Assembly: GCA_964627455.1 (NCBI GenBank)
Contig: CAZVKC010000032.1
Span: 21,958-85,957, forward strand
Source: F-183 sp964627455
GTDB lineage: Bacteria > Acidobacteriota > Terriglobia > Bryobacterales > Bryobacteraceae
Length of the DNA stretch: 64,000 nt
Reading direction: 5' to 3'
Shown: positions 8,178 through 17,446 of the stretch, one piece after another
How the letters are laid out: each line of letters starts with the position of its first letter
How positions within the stretch are numbered: position 1 is the first letter of the stretch
The notes under the pieces: model-generated
The model's input: the letters and a program-made list of their open reading frames with translations, nothing else
Told to the model about the DNA's origin: nothing
The model's database searches: none
Translations under genes and position numbers: made by a program

Positions 8178-9179
8178 GTGCGCAAGTTCGAAGCCCGTCT
8201 TTTTTATACGCCTCCCACAGAGGCCCTGCTATATCTGCCGGAATGTCCCCGCCTGCTCTCCAATAGCGGCGTCGCGGACCCGTTGCTGGGTTGGGTGGCG
8301 ATTGTCCATGAACCCGGCGGCGCGACTGGCAGTCTTAATCTCCTGAACCTCGATACGCTCGAGAATCGCAGCATCGACCTCCCCGGGCGTCCGGGCTTCT
8401 TTGCGGAGACCGACGAAGCAGGAGTGGTCGTTGCGGGCATCGATCGCCGCCTGGTGCTGGTGAACATTCACACCGGAGCCGTAGAAGAAACAGGGCTCTC
8501 CGTCTGCGATGACGATCGCGTCATCATCAACGACGGTTTCGCGATTCCCGGCGGCCTGCTGTTCGGCACCAAGCACCTCGAGTTCAACCAGCCGATCGCT
8601 GCGCTCTATCACTTCGAAGAAGCTTCCGGAACTTTGCGCACAGCGATTCCGGGACAATACTGTTCGAACGGGAAACACTACTGGACCGAGCCGGACGGTA
8701 GCGTCCACCTCGTCGACACGGACAGCATCCCGCGCTTGATCACGCACTACGTTTTCGAGGACGCCTCGCTTCGAACCATCGCGCGTCAAGCGCCGCTGAC
8801 GCCCGCCGAAGAGCTGCCCAGCATTCCGGACGGCTGCCGGAACGACGCGAACGGCGAAACGATCCTGGTCGCCTACTTCAACACGGAACTCGTCGCCGAC
8901 GGCATCGCGCAACAGTTGCGCCTCGACACCGGCGAACCCGTGGCCGAATGGCGGATCCCCGGATCGCCGCGCGTCACGTGTCCGGAAATCTTCGAATGGA
9001 AGGGCAAGGTCGTTGTGCTGTTTACGTCAGCGACGGAAGGCATGACGCCGGAACATCGCGCGCTCGCGCCACACGCCGGATGCTTCTACATCGCGGACAC
9101 GGATCTCGATCGCGCGCCTGCGCCACCGCCGCTCATCTCCGCCGCTAGCCTCCGTGGGTCCAGCGCCCCCCGGCCATAG
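8178..9179 (+). CDS. SMP-30/gluconolactonase-like beta-propeller protein
   Basis: 333 residues from GTG at 8178, which directly follows the TAA of the FecR gene (TAAGTG), so translation is probably coupled. PECPRLL near the N-terminus, GWVAIVHEPGG, GFFAETDEAGVVVAGIDRRLVLVNIHTG and VIINDGFAIPGGLLFGTKHLEF follow the SMP-30/regucalcin pattern, where metal ligands come from such E, N and D residues (the N-D of INDG is a conserved pair). No signal peptide is present, so it is probably cytoplasmic, unlike its neighbour. The last 35 bases overlap the convergent amidohydrolase gene. A lactonase role is a family guess only. Confidence 0.65.
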   Translation: MRKFEARLFYTPPTEALLYLPECPRLLSNSGVADPLLGWVAIVHEPGGATGSLNLLNLDTLENRSIDLPGRPGFFAETDEAGVVVAGIDRRLVLVNIHTGAVEETGLSVCDDDRVIINDGFAIPGGLLFGTKHLEFNQPIAALYHFEEASGTLRTAIPGQYCSNGKHYWTEPDGSVHLVDTDSIPRLITHYVFEDASLRTIARQAPLTPAEELPSIPDGCRNDANGETILVAYFNTELVADGIAQQLRLDTGEPVAEWRIPGSPRVTCPEIFEWKGKVVVLFTSATEGMTPEHRALAPHAGCFYIADTDLDRAPAPPPLISAASLRGSSAPRP

Positions 9180-10788
9180 TCTTCAGCACTTTGATTTTGA
9201 TGATCTGGTTCGGATCCACCGTGTGCGGATCTTTGTCCAGCACCACAAGATCCGCCAGTTTGCCCGGCTCGAGGCTGCCCTTCAGATGCTCTTCGCCCGA
9301 CGCATACGCGCCATTGCGAGTGCTCGCCAGGATCGCCTCGCGAACCGGGATCCGCTGGTTTGCGCCCCACACCGTGCCGTGGATGTCCGTGCGCGTCACG
9401 CAAGACTGCAGCGCCATCAGCGGATCAAACGGACCCGGCACATAATCCGAACCCGGCGCCACGCGAATGCCCTTATCGAGGAAACTCCGCATCGCGAACA
9501 TATGGCTCAGCCGCTGCTCACCGTATTCGCGCATCTTCTCGCCGTGATAATAGACGTAAGTCCAAAACGGCGTCGGGATCGCATCGAGCGCCTTGATGCG
9601 ATCGAGCAGGCTGTCGTTGACGAGCGTGCAGTGCTCCAGCCGGAACCGCGGATCCCGCCGTGGATGTTCCTTCTGCAGCCGTTCGTACACGCGCAGCGCC
9701 ACATTGATGCCCACGTCGCCGTTGGCGTGCGTTCCGATCTGCCATCCGGCGCGGTGCGCCTTCAACCCGGTCTGGTACAACTCTTCTTCCGGCATCACCA
9801 TAATGCCGTAATCATTGGGACGCCCGGCATACGGCCGGCTCAAACGGGCCGTACGTTCACTGATCGAACCATCGGCAATCATCTTCATGCCGCCGACGCG
9901 CACCCACGCATCGCCAAGTCCGGTGCGGATCCCGGCGCGGATGAGGTCATCGATCTGCTTGTGGAACTGCATCGCGTAGACGCGGCAGGACAGCTCGCCA
10001 TCCCGGTAGCACGCCTGATACGCGGCCAGATCCTCGGGCGAACCGAGCGCATCGTGCACCGACGTGATGCCGCTCTTCGCGAATACTGCCGTGATGTGCT
10101 TCACGCCCTCGCGCCGTTCCGAAGCCGAGGCCGCTTCGCGCATTCCCGCGACCAGATCGACGGCGGTTTCACGCAACTCGCCCGTCAACTGCCCCTGTGC
10201 ATCTTTCACGATCAATCCACCCGCGGGATCCGGCGTCTTTGCGTTCACATCCTTCACCTGCAGCGCAAGCGAGTTGACGAACGCCGTGTGTCCGCCGCGA
10301 TGCGTGATCGCCACGGGATGCCGGGTCGTCGCGCGATCCAGGTCCTCTTTGGTGAGCTTGCGGCCCTCTGCCGTCTTCGTGTCGTCGTACTTGAAACCGT
10401 ACACCCACTTGCCCGGCGGCGTCTTATCCGCACGAGCCTTGATGGCCGCGACGATCGCCGCGATTGACGGCAGGTCGCATTCCACCTGCGTGAGATGCCG
10501 CGCGCCGGCGTAGGCGACATGCGTGTGCGAATCAATGAATCCGGGCAGCACCGTGGCGCCGCCAAGATCCGTCTTCTTCGTGCCCGCGCCCGCCAGCGCG
10601 AGGATCTCCGCGCGTGTGCCGAACGCAAACACGCGGTCTCCAGTGAGCGCCAAAGCCTCACACGGCTGCAGGTCAGGACCCGCATAGAACTTCGCCCCCG
10701 TCAGGACGTGGTCCGCGCGAATGACGCTGGCCTGTGCCCAGCCAGCAGCCGCAGCGGCAGTGAAGAAACAAAAATCCCGGCGTCGCAT
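9145..10788 (-). CDS. YtcJ-type amidohydrolase, exported
   Basis: 547 residues. The N-terminus MRRRDFCFFTAAAAAGWAQA is a signal peptide with a twin-arginine flavour. The metal site starts with GFIDSHTHV (His88, His90) after the typical LGGATVLPGF. Further family marks are THRGGHTAFVNSLAL, IGTHANGDVGINVAL, FRLEHCTLV and the late APGSDYVPGPFDPL with the conserved Asp. This is the amidohydrolase_3 (YtcJ/NfdA) family; substrates are amides, carbamates or formamides in known members, not assignable here. It is divergent from the kinase gene at 10851, with 62 bases between. Confidence 0.9.
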   Translation of the reverse strand: MRRRDFCFFTAAAAAGWAQASVIRADHVLTGAKFYAGPDLQPCEALALTGDRVFAFGTRAEILALAGAGTKKTDLGGATVLPGFIDSHTHVAYAGARHLTQVECDLPSIAAIVAAIKARADKTPPGKWVYGFKYDDTKTAEGRKLTKEDLDRATTRHPVAITHRGGHTAFVNSLALQVKDVNAKTPDPAGGLIVKDAQGQLTGELRETAVDLVAGMREAASASERREGVKHITAVFAKSGITSVHDALGSPEDLAAYQACYRDGELSCRVYAMQFHKQIDDLIRAGIRTGLGDAWVRVGGMKMIADGSISERTARLSRPYAGRPNDYGIMVMPEEELYQTGLKAHRAGWQIGTHANGDVGINVALRVYERLQKEHPRRDPRFRLEHCTLVNDSLLDRIKALDAIPTPFWTYVYYHGEKMREYGEQRLSHMFAMRSFLDKGIRVAPGSDYVPGPFDPLMALQSCVTRTDIHGTVWGANQRIPVREAILASTRNGAYASGEEHLKGSLEPGKLADLVVLDKDPHTVDPNQIIKIKVLKTMAGGRWTHGG

Positions 10789-10820
10789 TCTCGGAATGTT
10801 ACCGCAAAAAGAGGCCGGGA

Positions 10821-10830
10821 CAGTATACTG
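10821..10830. promoter_or_regulatory. Palindromic CAGTATACTG, possible shared -10 region
   Basis: A perfect 10-bp palindrome in the 62-base divergent spacer between the amidohydrolase and kinase genes. It contains TATACT on both strands, so it could act as a -10 element in either direction. No convincing -35 hexamer at 17 bases is seen for either, so the call is weak. Confidence 0.25.
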
Positions 10831-10850
10831 AATGCTACCCAGCCGCAGTT

Positions 10851-13415
10851 ATGGACCCCAATCGCTGGACACGCAGGAAGTCGATCTTCGCAGCCGCCGC
10901 CGAGTTGCCCCCGGACCAACGGGAGCAGTTCGTTGCGCGTGAATGCGGCGAAGACGACGAGTTGCGGGCCGAAGTCCAGGAACTGCTCGACCAGCTTTCC
11001 GCCGACGACCGCACAGGCAATCTGTTGCCGAAGGCGCCGCCGCCGGAATCGATCCGCCCCGGCGAAGTGCTCGCCTCCCGCTTTCGGATCGTGCGTCTCC
11101 TCGGCCGCGGCGGCATGGGCGAAGTTTATGAGGCGGACGATCTCGAACTGGGCGGGCGCATCGCACTCAAGACGCTGCGTCCGGAAATCGCGAGGAACGA
11201 ACAGTTCCTGCAGCGTTTCAAACGCGAAGTCAACCTCGCCCGGCAGATTACGCACCCCAACATCTGCCGCGTTTTCGACGTCGGCTTTGACGGCGGGCAA
11301 GCGTTCCTCACCATGGAACTTCTGCGGGGACGTTCTCTCGCGGAACGGATCCGGCAGGGTCCGCCGTTGTCCAGGAGCGAGATCCGCCGCTACGCGAAAG
11401 AGATTCTCGAAGCCCTGGTCGCGGCCCATTCCAGGCGCATCACCCACCGGGATCTCAAGCCCGGCAACATCACCATCACCGAAGACGGAGGCGTCAAAAT
11501 CGTCGATTTCGGCCTGGCCAAGTCGCTGCAGCCGCCAGAGGTGAACTCGGCCGAGGATACCGCCGTCATGGCGCAGGAAACCCGCGCCGGCGTGGTCCTC
11601 GGGACCCCTGGATACATGAGTCCCGAGCAGGCCTTGGGACGCCCGGTGGACGAGCGCTCCGACCTGTTTTCATTTGGCGCGGTCCTGTACGAGATGGTCA
11701 CCGGGCGCCGTCCTTTCGGCACGGGGCATCAAAACGAGATCATCGCGAGGCTGGTGACAGAACAACCCGAACCGGCCCGTCAAATCAACCCGGAAATCGA
11801 CCTCGCGGTCGAAATCGTCATCAACCGCTGCCTGGAAAAAGATCGCAACAAACGCTTCGCCTCGGCGGCCGAGGCGCTCGAAGCGTTGCGATCCGGCGAT
11901 AGCGCGATCTCATCCAACACCGCACCGGCCGTTCCACAACCAGCGGCCGTCAGCGGACGCCGCATGTGGATGCGCTATGCCGCGGGGGGCGCTGCCGCCG
12001 CGTCGATTGCAGGTTTGGGTTTATGGAAATACCTGTCTCAGGGAGGATCGCTACAATCGCTCGCCGTGCTCCCTCTGGTGAATGAGGGTCCGCCCGAAAA
12101 CGAGTTCCTCACGGACGGTTTTACCGAAAGCCTCATCAACGAAGTCTCGACCGGCGACCTGCGAGTGATCGCAAGAAGCGCCGTATACCGGTTCAATCGC
12201 AAAGAGGATCCGCTGGAAGTCGCACGCAAGCTCGGGGTGGCTGCGGTCCTCACGGGCCGGCTGCTCTACAGGAACAGCAACCTGGTGACGCTCTCGCTGG
12301 AACTCACCAGCGTTGCCAGCCTCGAGAGGCTCTGGGGCAAGCGGGTCGATCTGCTCAGTTCCGCACTACAGACCCTGCAAGCGAAGATTGCGACAGAAGT
12401 CCTCGCGGCCCTGCGGGTCCGCCGGCGCGCGAACCTCCCCGCCATGCAGGTCGCGGCCGTGGATCCCGCGGCATACGAGTTGTACCTGAAGGGGCGCTAT
12501 CAATGGAACAAGCGAACTCCGGCGGCGCAGCAGAAGGCGGTCGAGTATCTGCAGCAGGCGATGGAGATCGCGCCGGGGTATGCGCCGGTCCACGCTGCGC
12601 TGGCGGATGTGTTTGCTTTCCAGAGCGGCTTCAAGCCGTCGAACGAAGTGTTCCCGCGATCCCTGGCTTCGGCGCGGCGTGCGCTGGAACTGGATCCGAA
12701 TCTCGCCGATGCGCACGCAGCGCTGGCCTTTTCACAACTGCACTATGAATGGAACTGGGCTGCCGCCGAGGCCTCGTGCCGTAGAGCAGTGGAGCTGAAT
12801 CCGAGTTATCCGTCGGCGCACTCGTACTATGGAAGGCTGTTGACCTCGCAGAAGCGGTTTGATGAGGCGATTACGCAGTACCAGCAGGCGCAGTCGCTGG
12901 ATCCGCTGTCTCCTGCCGTAGGAGTCGCACAAGGGCTGACGTACTTCTATGCCAGGCGGTACGCGGACGCGGCGCGGGCGCTGCAACGCGTGATCAGCCT
13001 CGAAAAGAACTTCAGCGCGGCGAATCCGTCGATGGCGGTGGTGCGGCTGGTGCAGGGCGACACTGCCGGCGCGATCTCCCTGCTGGAACAGGCGCTGACC
13101 GTCAATCCGAACGACACCGGTGTCATTGCGGATCTGGGTCTGGCGAACGGACTGTCGGGAAAGACGGACAAAGCGAAGGAAGCGCTGGCAAGGCTGGGGA
13201 AAATCGCGGAAGGACGGTATGTGTTGCCGTACTTCTTTGCGCTGCCGCATCTTGGGATGGGCGACAAGAAGACGGCGCTGGACTTCATCGAGCGGGCCAT
13301 GGAGGAGCGGTGCTGGCCCGTTCCGTATATCGGAGTCGACCCGAAGCTGGATGCGCTGCGGGCCGAACCCCGATTTCAGACATTCGTTCGGGAGCGCCTG
13401 CACCTGCCGGCGTAA
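10851..13415 (+). CDS. Transmembrane Ser/Thr protein kinase with TolB/FlgO-like domain and TPR repeats
   Basis: 854 residues. The kinase domain is at about 80-345: Gly-loop LGRGGMGEVYEA, ATP-binding Lys107, catalytic HRDLKPGN with Asp201, DFG with Asp219, and GTPGYMSPEQALG. One transmembrane helix is at about 374-394. A segment starting SLAVLPLVNEG resembles the TolB-like/FlgO fold seen in adenylate-cyclase and kinase receptors of soil bacteria. From about 540 to the end there are TPR-type repeats (EYLQQAMEIAPGYAPVHAAL, ASARRALELDPNLADAHAAL and more). All catalytic residues are present. This layout, kinase in the cytoplasm and TPRs outside, is common in Acidobacteriota signalling; ligand unknown. 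Confidence 0.95.
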   Translation: MDPNRWTRRKSIFAAAAELPPDQREQFVARECGEDDELRAEVQELLDQLSADDRTGNLLPKAPPPESIRPGEVLASRFRIVRLLGRGGMGEVYEADDLELGGRIALKTLRPEIARNEQFLQRFKREVNLARQITHPNICRVFDVGFDGGQAFLTMELLRGRSLAERIRQGPPLSRSEIRRYAKEILEALVAAHSRRITHRDLKPGNITITEDGGVKIVDFGLAKSLQPPEVNSAEDTAVMAQETRAGVVLGTPGYMSPEQALGRPVDERSDLFSFGAVLYEMVTGRRPFGTGHQNEIIARLVTEQPEPARQINPEIDLAVEIVINRCLEKDRNKRFASAAEALEALRSGDSAISSNTAPAVPQPAAVSGRRMWMRYAAGGAAAASIAGLGLWKYLSQGGSLQSLAVLPLVNEGPPENEFLTDGFTESLINEVSTGDLRVIARSAVYRFNRKEDPLEVARKLGVAAVLTGRLLYRNSNLVTLSLELTSVASLERLWGKRVDLLSSALQTLQAKIATEVLAALRVRRRANLPAMQVAAVDPAAYELYLKGRYQWNKRTPAAQQKAVEYLQQAMEIAPGYAPVHAALADVFAFQSGFKPSNEVFPRSLASARRALELDPNLADAHAALAFSQLHYEWNWAAAEASCRRAVELNPSYPSAHSYYGRLLTSQKRFDEAITQYQQAQSLDPLSPAVGVAQGLTYFYARRYADAARALQRVISLEKNFSAANPSMAVVRLVQGDTAGAISLLEQALTVNPNDTGVIADLGLANGLSGKTDKAKEALARLGKIAEGRYVLPYFFALPHLGMGDKKTALDFIERAMEERCWPVPYIGVDPKLDALRAEPRFQTFVRERLHLPA

Positions 13416-13432
13416 GCGCTCCCTTTCTGCAG

Positions 13433-15577
13433 CTACCGCGCGACTGAGACCGAAACCCGGTTCGAGGTCACGCCGCCGATGGTCAGCACGAGAGGCTGGT
13501 CACCCGCCGCTGTTCCCGCCGGCACTTCAACGGTCACCGTGTAACGCCCCGCCAGACCCGGAGTCGCCACCGACGACACGACAGTTGCCGAAGCCCCGCC
13601 GATGGTCGCCGTCACCGTGTTGGTGCGCGCCAATCCCTTCGACTCGTCCGGCGCCGGGGACCCATCCGTGAGAGGTGTAGTCGTTTGTCCAAGTCCCGTC
13701 GCCATGACCCGGATCTTCTCGCCGGGCCGCGCCGGATTATCTGGACGCACCAGCCCCTGGTCCCCTTCACGGAAGACTTCAGCGCCGCCTTCAGTGATGA
13801 AGATGCCCGGCGCGTACTGCTGCACCGCGACCGGGAACGGAGCCGACGAGTACTGGCCGTTCACCAGCCCGACAATCAGCGGCCGGCTCGTTCCGAGCGG
13901 AGCCGAGAAGGGCACGAGCGCCTGGATCTGGGTACGGTCGACGAACACAATCGGCGCAGGCTGTCCGCCGATCGTCACCGAAAGGCCGTTCAGTGCGGTG
14001 GGGAAAAACGCGCCCGGCTGATCGGATCCCAGTCCTGCGGGAGCGACCAGGAAATCGCCGTAGATCGCAACCCTGCCACCTGGAGCCAGCGTCCGAAGAG
14101 GCGGATCGAGGTTAATGGCGCTGGTCACATCCACAATACTGACGAAGTTGCTGCTTGCGACCACTGCGCCCGCGCCCATCTGACCACGAATCGCACCCGC
14201 TGGAAGCGCGACAGTGTGCAGGTTCATGTAGTAACCCTGGTCGATGATGTTCGCCAGCATGTCCTGCACCGCCGTCGAAGTCACCGGATCCGAGAAGGCG
14301 GTCAACGTACTGATCAGGCCCGGATCACCTGTGCTGGTGAAACCGCTGGCTCGCGTCAGTCCGCTGTCGATCCGGACCGGGCCGTTCGTTCCCACATAGC
14401 CTTCATGGATGTGCAGGCCGGTGAACTCCGTGCCCTTCGAGAAGTTCCGGTGCAACACCACGAACGCAGACAGCCCACTCTCGATCACACCGTTCGCATT
14501 GCGTAGAACGTCCGCCACGAAGGCTGCATCCGCCGCTTCCGCCGCTCCGGCGCGCGCCAGGGGCACGCCAAACACAATCCGATCCGCCGGACGAGTTTGG
14601 CCGCGTGCAAATCCAGCCGGGAATCCGTTGGTGTGGATGTTCATGTAGTATGCTCCGCCGCTCTCAGCCAGAGCTTCGATCGCGCGGCGTTTGACCGGAT
14701 CCGTCACGTCAATCTCGTTCCGCACGTCGACCGTTCCTTCACCGGATTCCGCGACGCGCAGCCCGAGAGCGGCGTTGATGCCGGAATCCAGAATGACAGG
14801 TCCGTTGGTTCCAGCCGGTCCGGAATGGATATGCAGGCCGGTAATCGTCTGCGGCCCCAGAAACTGGGCAGCAGGGAACCGGTACTTCACGATGAACCGC
14901 ACTTCCGCGCTGTCGATCACGTTATTCGCATCGCGGGTGAACGTGGCAATCGCAAAACCAGCAGCAATGCCGTCCTGCGGCACGCCTGGAACCTCGTTGC
15001 CCGTGCGCATATCCGCGCCGGCGATGAGTTGTTTGCTGGCGGTCAACTGGCCGCGCATGACGCCGCCCGGATTCGCCGTCGTATGGAGATTGACGTAGAA
15101 AGCGGAGGGATTCCGTTCAATCGCCTGAGCCCACTGGCTGTCACGAACCACCGCCTTGATGGTTCCGCGCTTGCCGGCTTCGACCGAAATTGGTCCGTTG
15201 GGCAAGCCCGAATCCACCACGATCGGGCCATTCGTACCCGCAGCGGCGGAATGAATATGCATGCCCGTAATCGTGGCGTTGATGGTGAAGAGATAATCCA
15301 CCTGGAACTCCACGAAATTCACGGGATCGCGCTCCGTGCCGCCACGTACGATACTGATTGTGGCTTTGCCGGAGGCTACGTTTCCGTCCACTGGCGGGAC
15401 CTCGTTCGAAGACGACAATTGCGCCCGAAACGTGGTGGCTGAAAGGCCTGCGGGAAAGGCGTTGTTTCGCCCATCGAAGGTCAAGGTGCCGATCGGCCCC
15501 TCTCCTTGAGCCCACATGAGGTTGTGCGTAGCCAAAAGGCTCGCAAGAGCAATGGAAAATGAAAGTCTGCGACTCAT
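13433..15577 (-). CDS. Secreted protein with three CHRD domains and C-terminal TIGR03437 domain
   Basis: 714 residues from ATG at 15577; the frame stays open further upstream but the signal peptide (MSRRLSFSIALASLLATHNL, cleaved near MWAQ) fixes the start. Three CHRD domains follow at about 47-180, 184-329 and 335-468, each with G(M/L)HIHxGxxGTNGP and a closing YYxNxHTxxxPxGxxRGQ. The rest, about 480-714 (SIVDVTSAINLDPPLRTLAPG to LVLTIGGVTSNRVSVSV), is the Solibacter-type Ig-like C-terminal domain. CHRD was first seen in animal chordin; bacterial function is unknown. The third CHRD lacks the opening NEVPP-type motif present in the first (NEVPPV) and second (NEVPGV). Confidence 0.9.
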   Translation of the reverse strand: MSRRLSFSIALASLLATHNLMWAQGEGPIGTLTFDGRNNAFPAGLSATTFRAQLSSSNEVPPVDGNVASGKATISIVRGGTERDPVNFVEFQVDYLFTINATITGMHIHSAAAGTNGPIVVDSGLPNGPISVEAGKRGTIKAVVRDSQWAQAIERNPSAFYVNLHTTANPGGVMRGQLTASKQLIAGADMRTGNEVPGVPQDGIAAGFAIATFTRDANNVIDSAEVRFIVKYRFPAAQFLGPQTITGLHIHSGPAGTNGPVILDSGINAALGLRVAESGEGTVDVRNEIDVTDPVKRRAIEALAESGGAYYMNIHTNGFPAGFARGQTRPADRIVFGVPLARAGAAEAADAAFVADVLRNANGVIESGLSAFVVLHRNFSKGTEFTGLHIHEGYVGTNGPVRIDSGLTRASGFTSTGDPGLISTLTAFSDPVTSTAVQDMLANIIDQGYYMNLHTVALPAGAIRGQMGAGAVVASSNFVSIVDVTSAINLDPPLRTLAPGGRVAIYGDFLVAPAGLGSDQPGAFFPTALNGLSVTIGGQPAPIVFVDRTQIQALVPFSAPLGTSRPLIVGLVNGQYSSAPFPVAVQQYAPGIFITEGGAEVFREGDQGLVRPDNPARPGEKIRVMATGLGQTTTPLTDGSPAPDESKGLARTNTVTATIGGASATVVSSVATPGLAGRYTVTVEVPAGTAAGDQPLVLTIGGVTSNRVSVSVAR

Positions 15578-15595
15578 ACTTCGACCATCTCCTGA

Positions 15596-15607
15596 TTGGG
15601 GATACTC
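15596..15607 (-). promoter_or_regulatory. Leader element GAGTATCCCCAA upstream of the CHRD gene
   Basis: On the minus strand GAGTATCCCCAA ends 18 bases before the CHRD gene start. The same 12 bases occur 21 bases before the TPR gene at 32434, and the core TATCCCCAA occurs again on the minus strand at 15669-15677. Similar spacing to two unrelated starts suggests a shared leader or regulatory element; nature unknown. Confidence 0.35.
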
Positions 15608-15709
15608 CCTCTTAGCGCCGGATCCGCGCCGGAAGGGCCAAGTCGAATTAGTATATACCCATCGTCTTTTGGGGATAGGTTGCCAGGCATTCGCTGTACA
15701 CTCGACTTC

Positions 15710-17446
15710 ATGCCAGCAATTCACTGTGTGCTTGCTCTCACGCTGCTTGCTCAACAACCTCCCCGCCAAGCCCTTTCCAAGGACCAGCGCCTGGCCGATT
15801 TCCATCAGTTTGTCAGTACTTTCCAAAAGTTCTATGCGATGGAGGAACTGAAGCTGAGAACCTTGAAGGTGGCCCTCCGCGATCCTGAGTCGATTCAGTC
15901 CACCGTGAATCAGATCGAAAAAGGTGAGATCACGGACAACCAGTTCGCAGAGCTGATGGTGAAATGGGCTGCGCGACTCCAGGACGGCCACGTTACCGTC
16001 TCGTACCCGTTCAACTGGTCCGCGAGGCTGCCATTCGACGTCGACTTTTACGATCAATCCGGAGATCAACCCCGGAATGCCGTTCGCGTGACCGCTATCG
16101 ACCGGAAGCAACTGCCTGAGGATCAGTTCCCCTTCCAGGTCGGATGGGAACTGAAGAGCATCGACGACCAGCCTGTTTCCGCCTGGATCGAGAGATTCCG
16201 CCCGTTCGTCGCAACCAGCAGCAGCACCGCCACCAACCGGCTGGCCGCCCGGATGCTGACCGCTCGCTATCAGGACATGCTGCCCGGCGCCCAGGAAGCC
16301 GTCGCCGGGCAGGCCAAACTGGGATTCGAGAATCTCAACGGAGTTCCGCAGGATCCGATTCTCGTTCAATGGATCACAGCGGGAGAGAAAGAGCGGCGGT
16401 TCGTGCCGGGCGCGGAATCGACCGTGGCGGCAACCGGAGCCACCGCGGCAGGGCCCATCGCCGCGATGCCGGCATCCCGGGCCAAGCTGATCAATCCCCA
16501 GATCAAACCGTTTTACGCCATCCCGACCTGGCGGGATCCAGCCAAGGATGAACTGTTCTACAACCTCACGCTACTCGAAGACGGAAGTCCGGCGCGCGCC
16601 AGCAGCAGGGGAAACCGTTATGGACTGGTTCGAATCCCGACCTTTGCGCTGACGCCTTCGACGAATGAGGAACGCGACAGGCGCGTGCAGGAGTTCCGCA
16701 ACATCCTCGTTCGGATGGTGCAGACAGAGCAAGTCAAGGCCCTCGTCATCGACCTGCTGGAAAACCCCGGCGGCAGCGTCTGGTTCTGCCAGGAACTGCT
16801 TCGTCTCGTTGCGGGTCTCGAACGCAACGTCCCGCAGTTCAAGGCGCCACAGTTTCGCATCCGTGCATCGTATTCCTGGCTCGACGCTTTTGATTCCTAC
16901 CGGACGCTGCTGAGCGGGGTCGACGACAAACTACAGGCGCAGCGCGGGCTGATCTACACCCGGCTGGTGGAGGATCCAGCGACGCCCACCGATCCAATCC
17001 CGCTGAACGTGCAGGCCAGTGACACTCTGAAGGCCACCCAATGGCCCCGAACAACGCCGGTCTATCTGCTCGTTGATGATCTTACGCTCTCCGCAGGCGA
17101 TCTGTTTGCGTCCGTAATCCAGAATCAGAAGCTGGGTACGATCATCGGCGTGAACACAATGGGGGCCGGCGGAACAGTCGGGGTCCAGCCGGCGGCGTTC
17201 GCGACGGAGGCGTCCATCACGGTCACCCAGTCGATCATGCTCAGCCCCATGGACGGCAGCGACAAGTTCCAGGAAGTGGAAGGAGTTGGAGCAGCGCCGG
17301 ATTGTCTGCTGGACCTCCGCACAGAGCGCAACTTGCGTCTATTGAATCAAGGCGAGACGCCGGATTTCCTGAAAGGGCTCCTCGACATCATCCAAAAGAA
17401 GGATGGCGCCTGCGTCGCCCCGCCACCACGTCCCGCTAACCCTTGA
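15710..17446 (+). CDS. S41-family (C-terminal processing protease-like) peptidase
   Basis: 578 residues from ATG at 15710; upstream in-frame codons exist, but MPAIHCVLALTLLAQQPPRQ is a short export signal and marks the start. An N-terminal helical region (KDQRLADFHQFVSTFQKF) and LMVKWAARLQDGHVTVSYPF match the S41 tricorn-core layout. After an insert come RYGLVRIPTF, VKALVIDLLENPGGSVWFCQEL and LLVDDLTLSAGDLFASVIQNQKLGTIIG, where the Ser of LSAG is the expected nucleophile. A PDZ-like segment may lie between, for example FPFQVGWELKSIDDQPV. Its 3' end overlaps the convergent aldolase gene by 11 bases. Substrate unknown. Confidence 0.85.
   Translation: MPAIHCVLALTLLAQQPPRQALSKDQRLADFHQFVSTFQKFYAMEELKLRTLKVALRDPESIQSTVNQIEKGEITDNQFAELMVKWAARLQDGHVTVSYPFNWSARLPFDVDFYDQSGDQPRNAVRVTAIDRKQLPEDQFPFQVGWELKSIDDQPVSAWIERFRPFVATSSSTATNRLAARMLTARYQDMLPGAQEAVAGQAKLGFENLNGVPQDPILVQWITAGEKERRFVPGAESTVAATGATAAGPIAAMPASRAKLINPQIKPFYAIPTWRDPAKDELFYNLTLLEDGSPARASSRGNRYGLVRIPTFALTPSTNEERDRRVQEFRNILVRMVQTEQVKALVIDLLENPGGSVWFCQELLRLVAGLERNVPQFKAPQFRIRASYSWLDAFDSYRTLLSGVDDKLQAQRGLIYTRLVEDPATPTDPIPLNVQASDTLKATQWPRTTPVYLLVDDLTLSAGDLFASVIQNQKLGTIIGVNTMGAGGTVGVQPAAFATEASITVTQSIMLSPMDGSDKFQEVEGVGAAPDCLLDLRTERNLRLLNQGETPDFLKGLLDIIQKKDGACVAPPPRPANP

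Noticed and set aside
15578..16369. Upstream extension of the CHRD protein frame
   Set aside because: The extension is antisense to the S41 protease and precedes a clear signal peptide at 15577.
16627..16637. tRNA T-arm-like GGTTCGAATCC
   Set aside because: It lies in the S41 protease coding frame, with no acceptor or anticodon stems around it.
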